40,378 nt of DNA from CAZFZT01 sp964523675 (GTDB taxonomy: Bacteria > Planctomycetota > Phycisphaerae > Phycisphaerales > SM1A02), in assembly GCA_964523675.1 (NCBI GenBank), contig CAZFZT010000022.1:1-40378 (forward strand), given 5' to 3'. This document shows positions 33,682-40,378 of the stretch, one piece after another (within the stretch, counting starts at the first letter, position 1; each line of letters starts with the position of its first letter). The notes beneath the pieces were generated by a model. It was given only the letters and a program-made list of their open reading frames with translations, ran no database searches and was not told the origin of the DNA. The translations under genes and the position numbers were made by a program.

Positions 33682-34476
33682 TCACGAGCCGGTTCGCTGA
33701 GGCATCGGCAGACCCAACCGTTTCAACACGGCTTGCATGTCGGACCACACCTGCTTCCGTACTTCAGGTGTGTAGTTGCGCAGCAGATACGCCGGGTGGA
33801 AGGTGGGCATGACTGGAACACTCAGAGCGCCATCGGGATCGCAGTACTCAGCCCATTGGCCGCGCAAACGGGTGATACCGATGTCTGTGCCGAGTACGAG
33901 CTTGGTGGCGGGCCCACCGAGCGTCACAATCGCCTCCGGCTGGATAATTCTGATCTGTTCGGTCAGGAACGGGCCGCAACCTTCGATTTCAGGCGCGAGC
34001 GGTGCGCGATTGTTGGGGGGACGACTCTTGAGGACGTTTGCGATGTACACATCGGCCCGGCTCAATCCCATGGCATCGATGATCTTGTCGAGCAGCTGAC
34101 CTGCCCGACCTACAAAGGGCCGGCCGGTGCGATCTTCCTCTTCACCAGGCGCCTCGCCGATGAACATGATCCGCGCATCGGGATTCCCCTCGCCAAAGAC
34201 ACACTGCGTATGACTGGTTGCGACAGTGCAATGTGGGCAGCGCTCGTCGTGCCGGTGCCGAAGCGCATCGAGCGCGGCTGATTTGTCGGTGCTGTGGGCT
34301 TTGCCCGTTGACCCGCCGGACGGCACTTCCGACGCTCCTTCGACCGCCGCAGGTGTGGCATTGCCCTGGCCGCGTTTGCGCGGCTCTTTTAGAACGAATT
34401 CGACCCCCAGCATCTGCAGAGCTCGCAGGTCCTGCCTGGCGATCCGCTCCATGCGGTCGTGGTCAGTCGGGTTCAT
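33682..34476 (-). CDS. Family 4 uracil-DNA glycosylase, one Fe-S cysteine replaced
   Basis: A 264-residue uracil-DNA glycosylase of the 4Fe-4S family, which removes uracil arising from cytosine deamination. Seen: cluster Cys80 and Cys83 (ERCPHC), motif A GEAPGEEEDRTGRPFVGRAG, NVLKSRPPNNRAP, Cys167 (EIEGCGPFL), TLGGPATKLVLG, and motif B PTFHPAYLLR with His227. In described members KSRPP is KCRPP, so the third cluster Cys is Ser151; an extra Cys92 (HTQCVFGEG) is nearby. The N-terminal 70 residues are an acidic, Pro/Gly-rich linker. The start at 34476 overlaps the upstream gene by 14 bp. Last gene of a three-gene operon. Confidence 0.92.
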   Translation of the reverse strand: MNPTDHDRMERIARQDLRALQMLGVEFVLKEPRKRGQGNATPAAVEGASEVPSGGSTGKAHSTDKSAALDALRHRHDERCPHCTVATSHTQCVFGEGNPDARIMFIGEAPGEEEDRTGRPFVGRAGQLLDKIIDAMGLSRADVYIANVLKSRPPNNRAPLAPEIEGCGPFLTEQIRIIQPEAIVTLGGPATKLVLGTDIGITRLRGQWAEYCDPDGALSVPVMPTFHPAYLLRNYTPEVRKQVWSDMQAVLKRLGLPMPQRTGS

Positions 34477-34894
34477 GTGCAGAGTGTACCGGCTCAGCTG
34501 ATTCGCCGAAAAGCCGTCGCCGCAGGTGAGCGATGACCGACTGATCGAGCTGCGTTCGCGTTTTCTGCACAGCTCGATCAAAGCAGCCGCGACTGATCAT
34601 CAGGCAGCAAGGCGACGGGAAGGCCGCGCCGCGCGCCAGCGTTGAAAGAAGTCGCAGTTCTCTACGGTCGATGCCAATCGCCTGCGCCATGAGCCGCGCG
34701 GTCAGGTGTCCCCCGACCCGGTCGCGCCGCAGCAAATCCGCAATGGCAATGACAATCGCCAGGACACCCACCACTGCAATCATGAGCGCCCAGCTGCGCG
34801 GTTCGACACTGCCACCCGTCAGCGAGGCTTCGACTGCCCCGCCTTCACGGAACATCATCAGGTCGAGTTGAAGCGTCGGAAGTGAGTTCAGCAT
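34463..34894 (-). CDS. Small membrane protein of unknown function
   Basis: A 143-residue protein with SD AAGGAAG before the ATG at 34894. One membrane helix (about 34-54, WALMIAVVGVLAIVIAIADL) is followed by a basic cytosolic part with a compact helical segment (LTARLMAQAIGIDRRELRLL, then FPSPCCLMISRGCFDRAV). I do not recognise a family. It overlaps the HEAT-repeat gene by 7 bp (ATGCTGA) and the glycosylase by 14 bp, so the three are translated together. Confidence 0.7.
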   Translation of the reverse strand: MLNSLPTLQLDLMMFREGGAVEASLTGGSVEPRSWALMIAVVGVLAIVIAIADLLRRDRVGGHLTARLMAQAIGIDRRELRLLSTLARGAAFPSPCCLMISRGCFDRAVQKTRTQLDQSVIAHLRRRLFGESAEPVHSAHEPD

Positions 34895-36822
34895 ACCTGG
34901 GCTTCCTTATGCCGCGCGATTGTTGAAGGTCCACCAATCGTAATCCCGAGCATGATCGAGCGCTTTGCGGCGGCCGCACGCTCACGCAACGGAGGCAGCG
35001 GATCAGTGATGGCCATGGCAGAGAGTTCATCGAGTACGCTTGAGACACGGCTACACCGTGCGACCCATAGACCGCTTACTCGGTGTAGCGGATTGGCATC
35101 TCGCAGCATCGAACGCAGATTCGGCTCCGCCCGATCCGGCTTGCGCTCGATCACGGCGCGGATGGCATTGGCGCGGACGCGGTTTTCCCTCGCACGCATC
35201 ATGGGGGAGATCAATTCAAGCAGAGTCGGCTCGTTCAAAGTGGCGAGTACTTCGATCGCGTTGGCGCGCACGCGGGCATTGGGATGCCGCATGGCGCTGC
35301 ACGCCGCTTCCAGACGCTTCGGATCGCGTGACTGCCCCATGCACGCTACCGCAGCCGACGCGATGCGCGGGTCAGCGCTGTTCGATTGGATGATGATCGC
35401 GTCGAGAACCTCATCAACGATGCGCAGTCTTCGCGACAAGGCAATCGCAGCCAGCCGCTCCTCTCGCCCTCCAATCGCAATGCGGTCTCGCAAGCGTCTC
35501 GTGAACTGCTCCGATGAGCGCGCCAGCATCCGATGGGCAAGCGCCAGTCGCTGCTGCTCTTCAAGATCAAGCCAGCATTGAAAATACCCGTCGAGGGTTG
35601 TGCGAACGAAGGCGAGCTGCGCGGCCACTGCACCATCCATTCTGCCCGTAGCCATCAGCCGCGCGTGAAGGTCATCGCTAAAGGACGCCGCTTCCTCGCT
35701 GGCGCGGTTGGTCGTAAGGCGTTCCAGTGTCGCCAGTCTTGCGATGCCGGGGTCGCGATCGCAACAAAACGTATCCAGGGCTTCCGCGGCCGTTTCATCG
35801 GTTGATGCAAGCGCCGCAAGATCCCGCACGGCTTGCAGCCGCGCTAGTGCATTCGGCAGGAGCGCCGCATCGCGAAGAAACTCGATCCGAACCGCACCTG
35901 GTAACCCAAGCGCGCCAGCATATTCGGGAAGCCATCGCTGGCTCTCGCCCGTCACTTGCGCAGCAATGGCGATCGTCGGGACGCAGCGGCGGGGACGATC
36001 TGCCCGGCGCATGGCCCGACGCCGCGCCGGCGAGCGCAGCATGTGCCCGCGCACCAGCAGGTCGTCGAACTGCTTGGGGGCGCTTAACGTATGCAAAGCC
36101 CGCTGCACCGGGCCTCCGAGCAGACCGCCGTCCAGCCAGTTGAAAAGATTTCTCAGGACCAGCGGTTCATGAAGATCGCGCACCACAGCCCGCACAGCCA
36201 TCGCCGGCGGCGCTGCTGAATCCTGCAGGAGCGCAGCCAACTGCGGTCCGGGCTTGGAGCTGACAATCGCAGCTGCCAGCAGCGCGGTTCGGCTGCGATG
36301 CTCCGGGAACGCTTCAAGTGCGGCCGCGACCGCGGCATCAATGGCAGCCGCATCCTGTGCTGGAACGGGACATCGACCGTGTTCCCCCACGTGTAGGGTC
36401 ACGATGTTCAGGAGCGCGCGTCCGGCTCGATCCGCAGCCCCTTCGATCGACGAATTCAGGAGCGACGTCAACATCCCAAGCAGCCGCGTGTGAACACACG
36501 TCTCCATCACTTCGATGGCGTTCCATATCGTCCGCCGCTTTCCTGTTCTTATCGCGGCCGTCAATCCATCGTCCAGGGCTGGAGAGTCGCCAACGGCGCG
36601 CATCACATCGCTGCCCATCTCGTGAATCCGCGCGACAACCGCAGCCACCGCCTCGACCTTTCCTGTTGCAACCGCCGCAATCGCCAGAGCATCCCGCTCT
36701 ACGTCATCAGCGTGTTCAAGGGCTGCCAGAAGAATGCGCGCTGCCTCGGAAGCCGCACTGCGGCGCCGGCCGGTATGGAGGAGTCCGATGCGATCGCGCA
36801 ACTCGATCATCGATCGCCTCAT
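34888..36822 (-). CDS. HEAT-repeat protein
   Basis: A 644-residue soluble all-helical protein. HEAT-like repeats are clearest in the C-terminal third: ADPRIASAAVACMGQ, HPNARVRANAIEVLATL, RENRVRANAIRAVIE and ANPLHRVSGLWVARC, roughly 30-40 residues apart; weaker helical pairs fill the rest. No signal peptide or catalytic motif is seen. Such proteins act as scaffolds. Weak SD AAAGG; an in-frame ATG at residue 5 (36810) is possible. It heads the operon with the small membrane protein and the glycosylase, but nothing in the sequence explains that grouping. Confidence 0.8.
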   Translation of the reverse strand: MRRSMIELRDRIGLLHTGRRRSAASEAARILLAALEHADDVERDALAIAAVATGKVEAVAAVVARIHEMGSDVMRAVGDSPALDDGLTAAIRTGKRRTIWNAIEVMETCVHTRLLGMLTSLLNSSIEGAADRAGRALLNIVTLHVGEHGRCPVPAQDAAAIDAAVAAALEAFPEHRSRTALLAAAIVSSKPGPQLAALLQDSAAPPAMAVRAVVRDLHEPLVLRNLFNWLDGGLLGGPVQRALHTLSAPKQFDDLLVRGHMLRSPARRRAMRRADRPRRCVPTIAIAAQVTGESQRWLPEYAGALGLPGAVRIEFLRDAALLPNALARLQAVRDLAALASTDETAAEALDTFCCDRDPGIARLATLERLTTNRASEEAASFSDDLHARLMATGRMDGAVAAQLAFVRTTLDGYFQCWLDLEEQQRLALAHRMLARSSEQFTRRLRDRIAIGGREERLAAIALSRRLRIVDEVLDAIIIQSNSADPRIASAAVACMGQSRDPKRLEAACSAMRHPNARVRANAIEVLATLNEPTLLELISPMMRARENRVRANAIRAVIERKPDRAEPNLRSMLRDANPLHRVSGLWVARCSRVSSVLDELSAMAITDPLPPLRERAAAAKRSIMLGITIGGPSTIARHKEAQVC

Positions 36823-36971
36823 CGGCCTTTACGGGCGATTTGCTGCACTTGTGCGAAAAATCCTGCCGCTCGGGGCTTGCCTTCATCGTCCGAATCGCAA
36901 CAATGGTCCAACACTGAGGGAGCGGAGATTCATTCGTTTTATTCGCTATTTGTAAGGATATTGATACTCCA

Positions 36972-37520
36972 ATGAGCGTGACATCCAAGACGACGAGTCT
37001 CCAGGCGTATCACATGCTCCTGTTCGACAACGCGCTGCACCCTGACTTCTTCGCCATCGAAGGACGACGCCGCATCGAGCACAACGGCTATGACTGCGAG
37101 TCATGGGTCTTCAAGGGCGGCCATGCCATCCGCTTTGAATACCGCGATGTCTGCATTCAGGAGGTCGTCACCGACAACTTCGAGCGCCTGCCCGCGCGCG
37201 GCCTGATCAACACTCTGCAATGCCTCGGCGAGCGTGACCATGAGCAGGAGTTCAAGAATCAGGTCATTCTCATGACCTCGATGCAGACCGAGACGCTCGC
37301 CGACCACCTGTACCTCGGCACCTATAAGGAAATGCTCGAACACGGTCGGGCGTCCGCTGCCAACGGCGTGATAACGACGTGGAACGACGAAGCCGGTCGG
37401 GTCAATCTTTCGCTCATCGATGCCCAGCGTTACAGCAAGGAAGTCCACGTGCAGGGCTACCACCTGCGCAGCGACTGCTCGCTCGTCCTGCGAACGCAGA
37501 CGATCTACCAGGTGAAGTGA
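36972..37520 (+). CDS. DUF2617-like protein
   Basis: A 182-residue soluble protein. Segments LLFDNALHPDFFAIEGRRRI, CESWVFKGGHAIRFEYRDVC, VILMTSMQTETLADHLYLGT and SDCSLVLRTQTIYQVK follow the layout I associate with DUF2617, a small family of unknown function found in planctomycetes and actinobacteria; this is from memory and tentative. No signal peptide or membrane segment is visible, so it is probably cytosolic. AAGGA lies 12-13 bases before the ATG. It is divergent from the HEAT-repeat operon and convergent with queC, with a repeat fragment between. Confidence 0.7.
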   Translation: MSVTSKTTSLQAYHMLLFDNALHPDFFAIEGRRRIEHNGYDCESWVFKGGHAIRFEYRDVCIQEVVTDNFERLPARGLINTLQCLGERDHEQEFKNQVILMTSMQTETLADHLYLGTYKEMLEHGRASAANGVITTWNDEAGRVNLSLIDAQRYSKEVHVQGYHLRSDCSLVLRTQTIYQVK

Positions 37521-37566
37521 CCTACCCGGAGCCGCTCCGCCGAGCGTATTTCAGTCGGCAGACGAT

Positions 37567-37600
37567 TCACCACGGAGGGCCACAGAGGGCCACGGAGTAG
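37567..37600. repeat. Tandem 10-bp repeat fragment (GGCCACNGAG)
   Basis: ATTCACCACGGAG is followed by GGCCACAGAG and GGCCACGGAG at 10-bp spacing in the 194-bp gap between the DUF2617-like gene and queC. The opening matches the arm of the inverted repeat inside the methyltransferase gene (ATTCACCGCAGAG), so both probably belong to one repeat family. Confidence 0.65.
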
Positions 37601-37714
37601 GAGAGTGGACTGTTCGGCGGGTGCGCGGTCTTTCCATACCGAACCCCCAGGCGCGGTTGGAGTTTGCATCAGATCGCTGCGCGCTCTTCATGGCGCGCTG
37701 CGGCCCCCCGTGGC

Positions 37715-38530
37715 TTATCCTTCATCAGGACGCTGCGAAAGTGGATCAGGCACGCCCGCTTCTTGAAAGCCCGCGGCGCGAAGTGAACACGATTCACACG
37801 AGCCACACGGCCGACCGGTCCTCAGATCGGGGTCATAACAACTGTGCGTCAGGCCGTAATCAACGCCGAGTTCAAGCCCCCGTTGAATCGTCTGCGCTTT
37901 GCTCATCTTGATGAGGGGCGCATGGATGCGGATCGGCGGCTCGGCACTCCGCGCATGTTCCACGCCGACCTTGGTCGCCAGATTCGCCATACGCTCAAAG
38001 GCGTCGATAAACGCAGGCCGGCAGTCGGGATAGCCGGAGTAGTCGATCGAGCTGACCCCGATAAAGATGTCGGTGGCGCCGCGCACCTCAGCAAGACCCA
38101 GCGCGAACGAAAGGAAAATCGTGTTCCGCGCAGGAACATAGGTAACAGGAATCGCCGACCTGTGGACCTGTGGACCTGTGGCCTTGTGGACTTGTGGACC
38201 TGTGGCCTTGTGGACTTGTGGACCTGTGGATTTGTGGACTTGTGGACCTGTGGATTTGTGGACTTGTGGACTTGTCGCACTCTGCTTGGGCACATCGATT
38301 TCAGCGGTGAGCGCGGAGCCGCCGAAGAGCCGCAGATCGATCGTCATCACCAGATGCTCAGCCGCGCCCAGATGCTCAGCCACGCGCCTTGCCGCCGCAA
38401 GTTCAAAGCGATGCCGCTGACCGTAATCGAAACTCAGCGCATGGCAGGCGTACCCCTGCTCACGCGCAATGGCCAGCGTCGTCGCAGAGTCAAGCCCACC
38501 GGAAAGAAGGATGATCGCGGGGTCAGGCAT
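37715..38530 (-). CDS. queC: 7-cyano-7-deazaguanine synthase with an octamer-encoded insertion
   Basis: A 271-residue ATP-dependent ligase that turns 7-carboxy-7-deazaguanine and ammonia into preQ0 in queuosine synthesis. Seen: PP-loop LLSGGLDSATTLAIA, FDYGQRHRFEL, IPVTYVPARNTIFLSFALGL, IGVSSIDYSGYPDCRPAFI, and the zinc site with four Cys (HSCYDPD, RPCGSCESCSLRAAGF). Typical QueC is about 220-235 residues. The excess lies between IDVPKQ and IPVTYV, a short loop in the family, where about 40 residues of repeating GPQVHKST/GPQVHKAT are encoded by a 112-bp array of 8-bp units. The insertion leaves all known active-site segments intact, so the enzyme is probably functional. No other queuosine genes are in the window. 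Confidence 0.95.
   Translation of the reverse strand: MPDPAIILLSGGLDSATTLAIAREQGYACHALSFDYGQRHRFELAAARRVAEHLGAAEHLVMTIDLRLFGGSALTAEIDVPKQSATSPQVHKSTGPQVHKSTGPQVHKATGPQVHKATGPQVHRSAIPVTYVPARNTIFLSFALGLAEVRGATDIFIGVSSIDYSGYPDCRPAFIDAFERMANLATKVGVEHARSAEPPIRIHAPLIKMSKAQTIQRGLELGVDYGLTHSCYDPDLRTGRPCGSCESCSLRAAGFQEAGVPDPLSQRPDEG
38161..38272. repeat. 8-bp tandem array inside queC, 14 units
   Basis: Plus-strand units TGTGGACC, TGTGGCCT, TGTGGACT and TGTGGATT, fourteen in a row (112 bp). A higher-order 24-bp period (ACC, then CCT or ATT, then ACT) is visible, equal to eight codons, which gives the GPQVHKST-type peptide repeat on the coding strand. The array has no stop codon in any frame. Confidence 0.97.
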
Positions 38531-38615
38531 GAGACAGTGAGGTATCGTATGGTCGGCCTGATGCCGATCGCCTCATTCCATCACCGTCCCACCATCTCAC
38601 CTCTCTCTGACCTGC

Positions 38616-39840
38616 TCACCGAGGGCTGACACCTTCGCGCTGCCCCTCGCGAAACCATTCCTTCTGCTCGTCCGTCAAGATCGAGGGCACTTCGCTAAAA
38701 ATTTCTTGGCTGAGGGCGGACCTGCGCGAGAGTGAATCGTTGATCATATTGATGTGCGCCTCTTGATCGCCGACATGCATGGTGAACGTGGAGAGAAACT
38801 CCTGCATGAAGCGGACCTCTTCCTCAAAGAGTGCCTCGAAGATCTTGCCGTACTCTTTCTCGTATGCTTGCAACAGTCCTTCGACGCGAAGTTTCTGATC
38901 GTCGCTCAATTGCGGATGGTTGAGTGTCGCGGTAAACACGATCGACGCCCGATCGGCAAGTTCATCCGGGAAATACTTTGGAAGGGCGGCACGGCGGTAC
39001 GCCTTTGTGAACGTCCGCCGCGACTCATCATCCAAACGCTGCGCAATCTGATCAAAGTATCTTCGGTTGTGGTCGAGCAGGCGATTGTCGAGGGTAAGGC
39101 GCGGCCGCGTCCGCGTCCGGCGCTCTTCCAAGAACGTCTCATCCGGCGCGCGGCCGCCGGCCAACTCTTCGTCTTCCTTCAGAAGATGCCGCCTCGCCAC
39201 TGAATCGGCCGAATGTCGTGCCCGGAGGAGCGTAACAAGTTGCCGCTCATACTCATCAAGGGTGGAGCCAGCCGACTTTCGCAGTTCGGAAAGTGCATCG
39301 CAGTTCTCAAGAAGGTCGAGAAGATCGATAGGAGCGCCCGGCAACGCTGTCTCTGGCGCTGCAAACCAGACACGTTCGCGAGACATGGTCACGCGCGGCC
39401 ATCGTTGCTGTTGGTCCTCCGAGAGGATCGGAACGATCAGCGTGAACAACTCCTTCTCCAATGTGATCAGCACATCACGAATGGTGTCGGCCTCGTCAAA
39501 CAAAGTCCTTCGCTGTGCTGCGTTTTCGGCTTGCGAGATTCGTCCTGCCAAATTGTCATTGTTTACGCGCCATGCTCGATGGTTCAGGTCTCTGACTCGT
39601 TCGCTCTGTTCCGCTGCGCCCGGCCGATACTTGCTCTCGTAGATCGATCTGAGGAACTCCTGCTGCGAGTTACTAAGCGTAAGCAGTTCCGACCAATGCA
39701 GTAGATCNNNNNNNNNNAAGTGGCTGGAACAACCGCAGATTCGAAAGAACGGGCCGGTCTGGCGGGTTCGCGAAACACTGAACGACCGCGCCTCCCAACA
39801 GAGGGATGATGGCTATCAGGATGTGATTGATCAGTCTCAA
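38616..39840 (-). CDS. Secreted helical protein of unknown function, interrupted by an assembly gap
   Basis: The frame is open from 38616 up to the gap at 39708 (DLLHWSELLTLSNSQQEFL next to the gap) and sequence on the other side (39840-39718) gives an N-terminus MRLINHILIAIIPLLGGAVV plus QCFANPP, a signal peptide or anchor. I take both as one gene broken by the Ns; the join is inference. The start is TTG overlapping the upstream stop (TTGA). The visible part, about 400 residues, is highly charged and helical with coiled-coil character, and has no catalytic motif that I recognise. An ATG-less stretch makes 39840 the best start. It is co-directional with the Cys-rich protein upstream and queC downstream. 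Confidence 0.6.
39708..39717. other. Assembly gap (10 Ns)
   Basis: Ten undetermined bases, probably a scaffold join of unknown true length, inside a coding region. Confidence 0.98.
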
Positions 39841-40238
39841 GGTAGCGGGCAATCCGGGGGACCTATCGGCTCCGGCGAGTCGGCGCAGTTGAACGAACTC
39901 TCTTCGGTGGCATAGAGGCACGTCCCCGGATAGTAGCCACACTCCGTGGGCGCATAGAACCGGCAGGTCTTGACACCCGTCGGCTCTGTGATTGCATTTG
40001 AGTAGCCACTGAAACTACGGGCCCAAGTGCCTGCCATTCGATCGTCGGCTGATCCAATCGCAATCATGCCACACGTCCACTGGAATCCCTGACCTTCACA
40101 CGACTTCGAGAAGTGGTGATCGCCGATACGACAACAATCGGCGTTCATCCAATTCCAGCAGCCAGGTTGTATATCCAAACGAGCGCCAAAGCACGCACTC
40201 GTAACGGCAACAGCGGTCGCGGCAAGAATGGTACGCAT
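39837..40238 (-). CDS. Small secreted cysteine-rich protein
   Basis: A 133-residue exported protein from the ATG at 40238, with GGAAAGGA upstream. A signal peptide (MRTILAATAVAVTSACFGA) precedes a mature part with ten cysteines (GCW, NADCC, SKSC, WTCG, KTCR, TECG, GTCL, FNCA, PDCP), an even number that suggests disulfides and secretion. A central segment, DDRMAGTWARSFSGYSNAIT, may be the fold core. I do not recognise a family. Its stop overlaps the TTG start of the next gene (TTGA), so the two are likely made together. Confidence 0.68.
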   Translation of the reverse strand: MRTILAATAVAVTSACFGARLDIQPGCWNWMNADCCRIGDHHFSKSCEGQGFQWTCGMIAIGSADDRMAGTWARSFSGYSNAITEPTGVKTCRFYAPTECGYYPGTCLYATEESSFNCADSPEPIGPPDCPLP

Positions 40239-40324
40239 TTTCGATTCCTTTCCCAACGGGGCGATTCCCCAACAGATCTTCACCTACATGCAGCGTGGAT
40301 CCGTCCAGCAGCCCCAATCAATCT

Positions 40325-40339
40325 CCCCCCCCCCCCCCC
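40325..40339. repeat. C15 homopolymer
   Basis: Fifteen consecutive Cs about 90 bp upstream of the Cys-rich protein gene start. Such tracts slip readily and may also be miscounted in the assembly. Confidence 0.8.
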
Positions 40340-40378
40340 GCAAGCGAAGTCAAGGACGAGCTGCAAAAAATTACAAGA

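Noticed and set aside
37844..38629. A 261-codon plus-strand frame over queC reading DLWTCGLV repeats
   Set aside because: It exists because the octamer array has no stops in any frame; queC on the minus strand carries all family motifs.

Overview
The window looks like a piece of a Planctomycetota chromosome, most likely class Phycisphaerae (inference from gene content; no 16S rRNA gene is present). The pointers are secreted proteins with C-terminal VGVPDLL-x-LL-x-x-WG dockerin-like repeats and cysteine-rich ACC modules, an extracellular HAF-repeat protein, a VPAPG-type PEP-CTERM anchor, and a giant Ser/Thr kinase fused to a formylglycine-enzyme-like domain. The run of Ns at 39708-39717 shows this is a draft or metagenome assembly. 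No tRNA, rRNA, CRISPR array, transposase or phage gene was seen.

Layout. 1-3884 (minus): a respiratory operon in the order Rieske protein, cytochrome b fused to cytochrome c, caa3-type oxidase subunit II, oxidase subunit I (cut by the window edge), i.e. a quinol-to-oxygen chain in one transcript. 4058-8050: a lipoprotein glutathione peroxidase and two secreted hydrolases (class C beta-lactamase-like serine hydrolase; M28 metallopeptidase). 8206-13122 (minus): three secreted surface proteins (beta-helix-like, HAF/dockerin-like, and a 720-residue protein with two somatomedin-B-like modules). 13515-19019: small lipoprotein, aminotransferase, and the dnaG-rpoD pair. 19702-26651: small lipoprotein, ftsW, and a 1829-residue kinase/pseudokinase/FGE-like protein. 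26916-29647: Tat-exported asparaginase, DinB-like protein, an unknown protein and a PEP-CTERM protein. 29794-33355: a beta-class DNA methyltransferase, a methionine-rich secreted protein and trpS. 33682-36822 (minus): overlapping operon of a HEAT-repeat protein, a small membrane protein and a family-4 uracil-DNA glycosylase. 36972-40238: DUF2617-like protein, queC, and two secreted proteins of unknown function.

The most unusual signal is not a gene. Short tandem oligonucleotide arrays (7-, 8- and 9-bp units, plus 10-bp inverted modules) lie inside or just upstream of conserved genes: an 8-bp array in frame within queC, two different repeat elements in frame within the DNA methyltransferase with a third palindrome supplying its stop codon, a 9-bp array within dnaG, and arrays of the same heptamer (ACTCGGT / ACCGAGT) 40-55 bp upstream of both dnaG and trpS. 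The 7- and 8-bp units are free of stop codons in all six frames, so they can lengthen a protein without ending it. They look like one family of invasive or slippage-generated repeats tolerated in core genes. Other points worth checking are a Rieske protein with Asp in place of a cluster His, an oxidase with Asp at the conserved proton-path Glu, and a uracil-DNA glycosylase with Ser at one Fe-S Cys.
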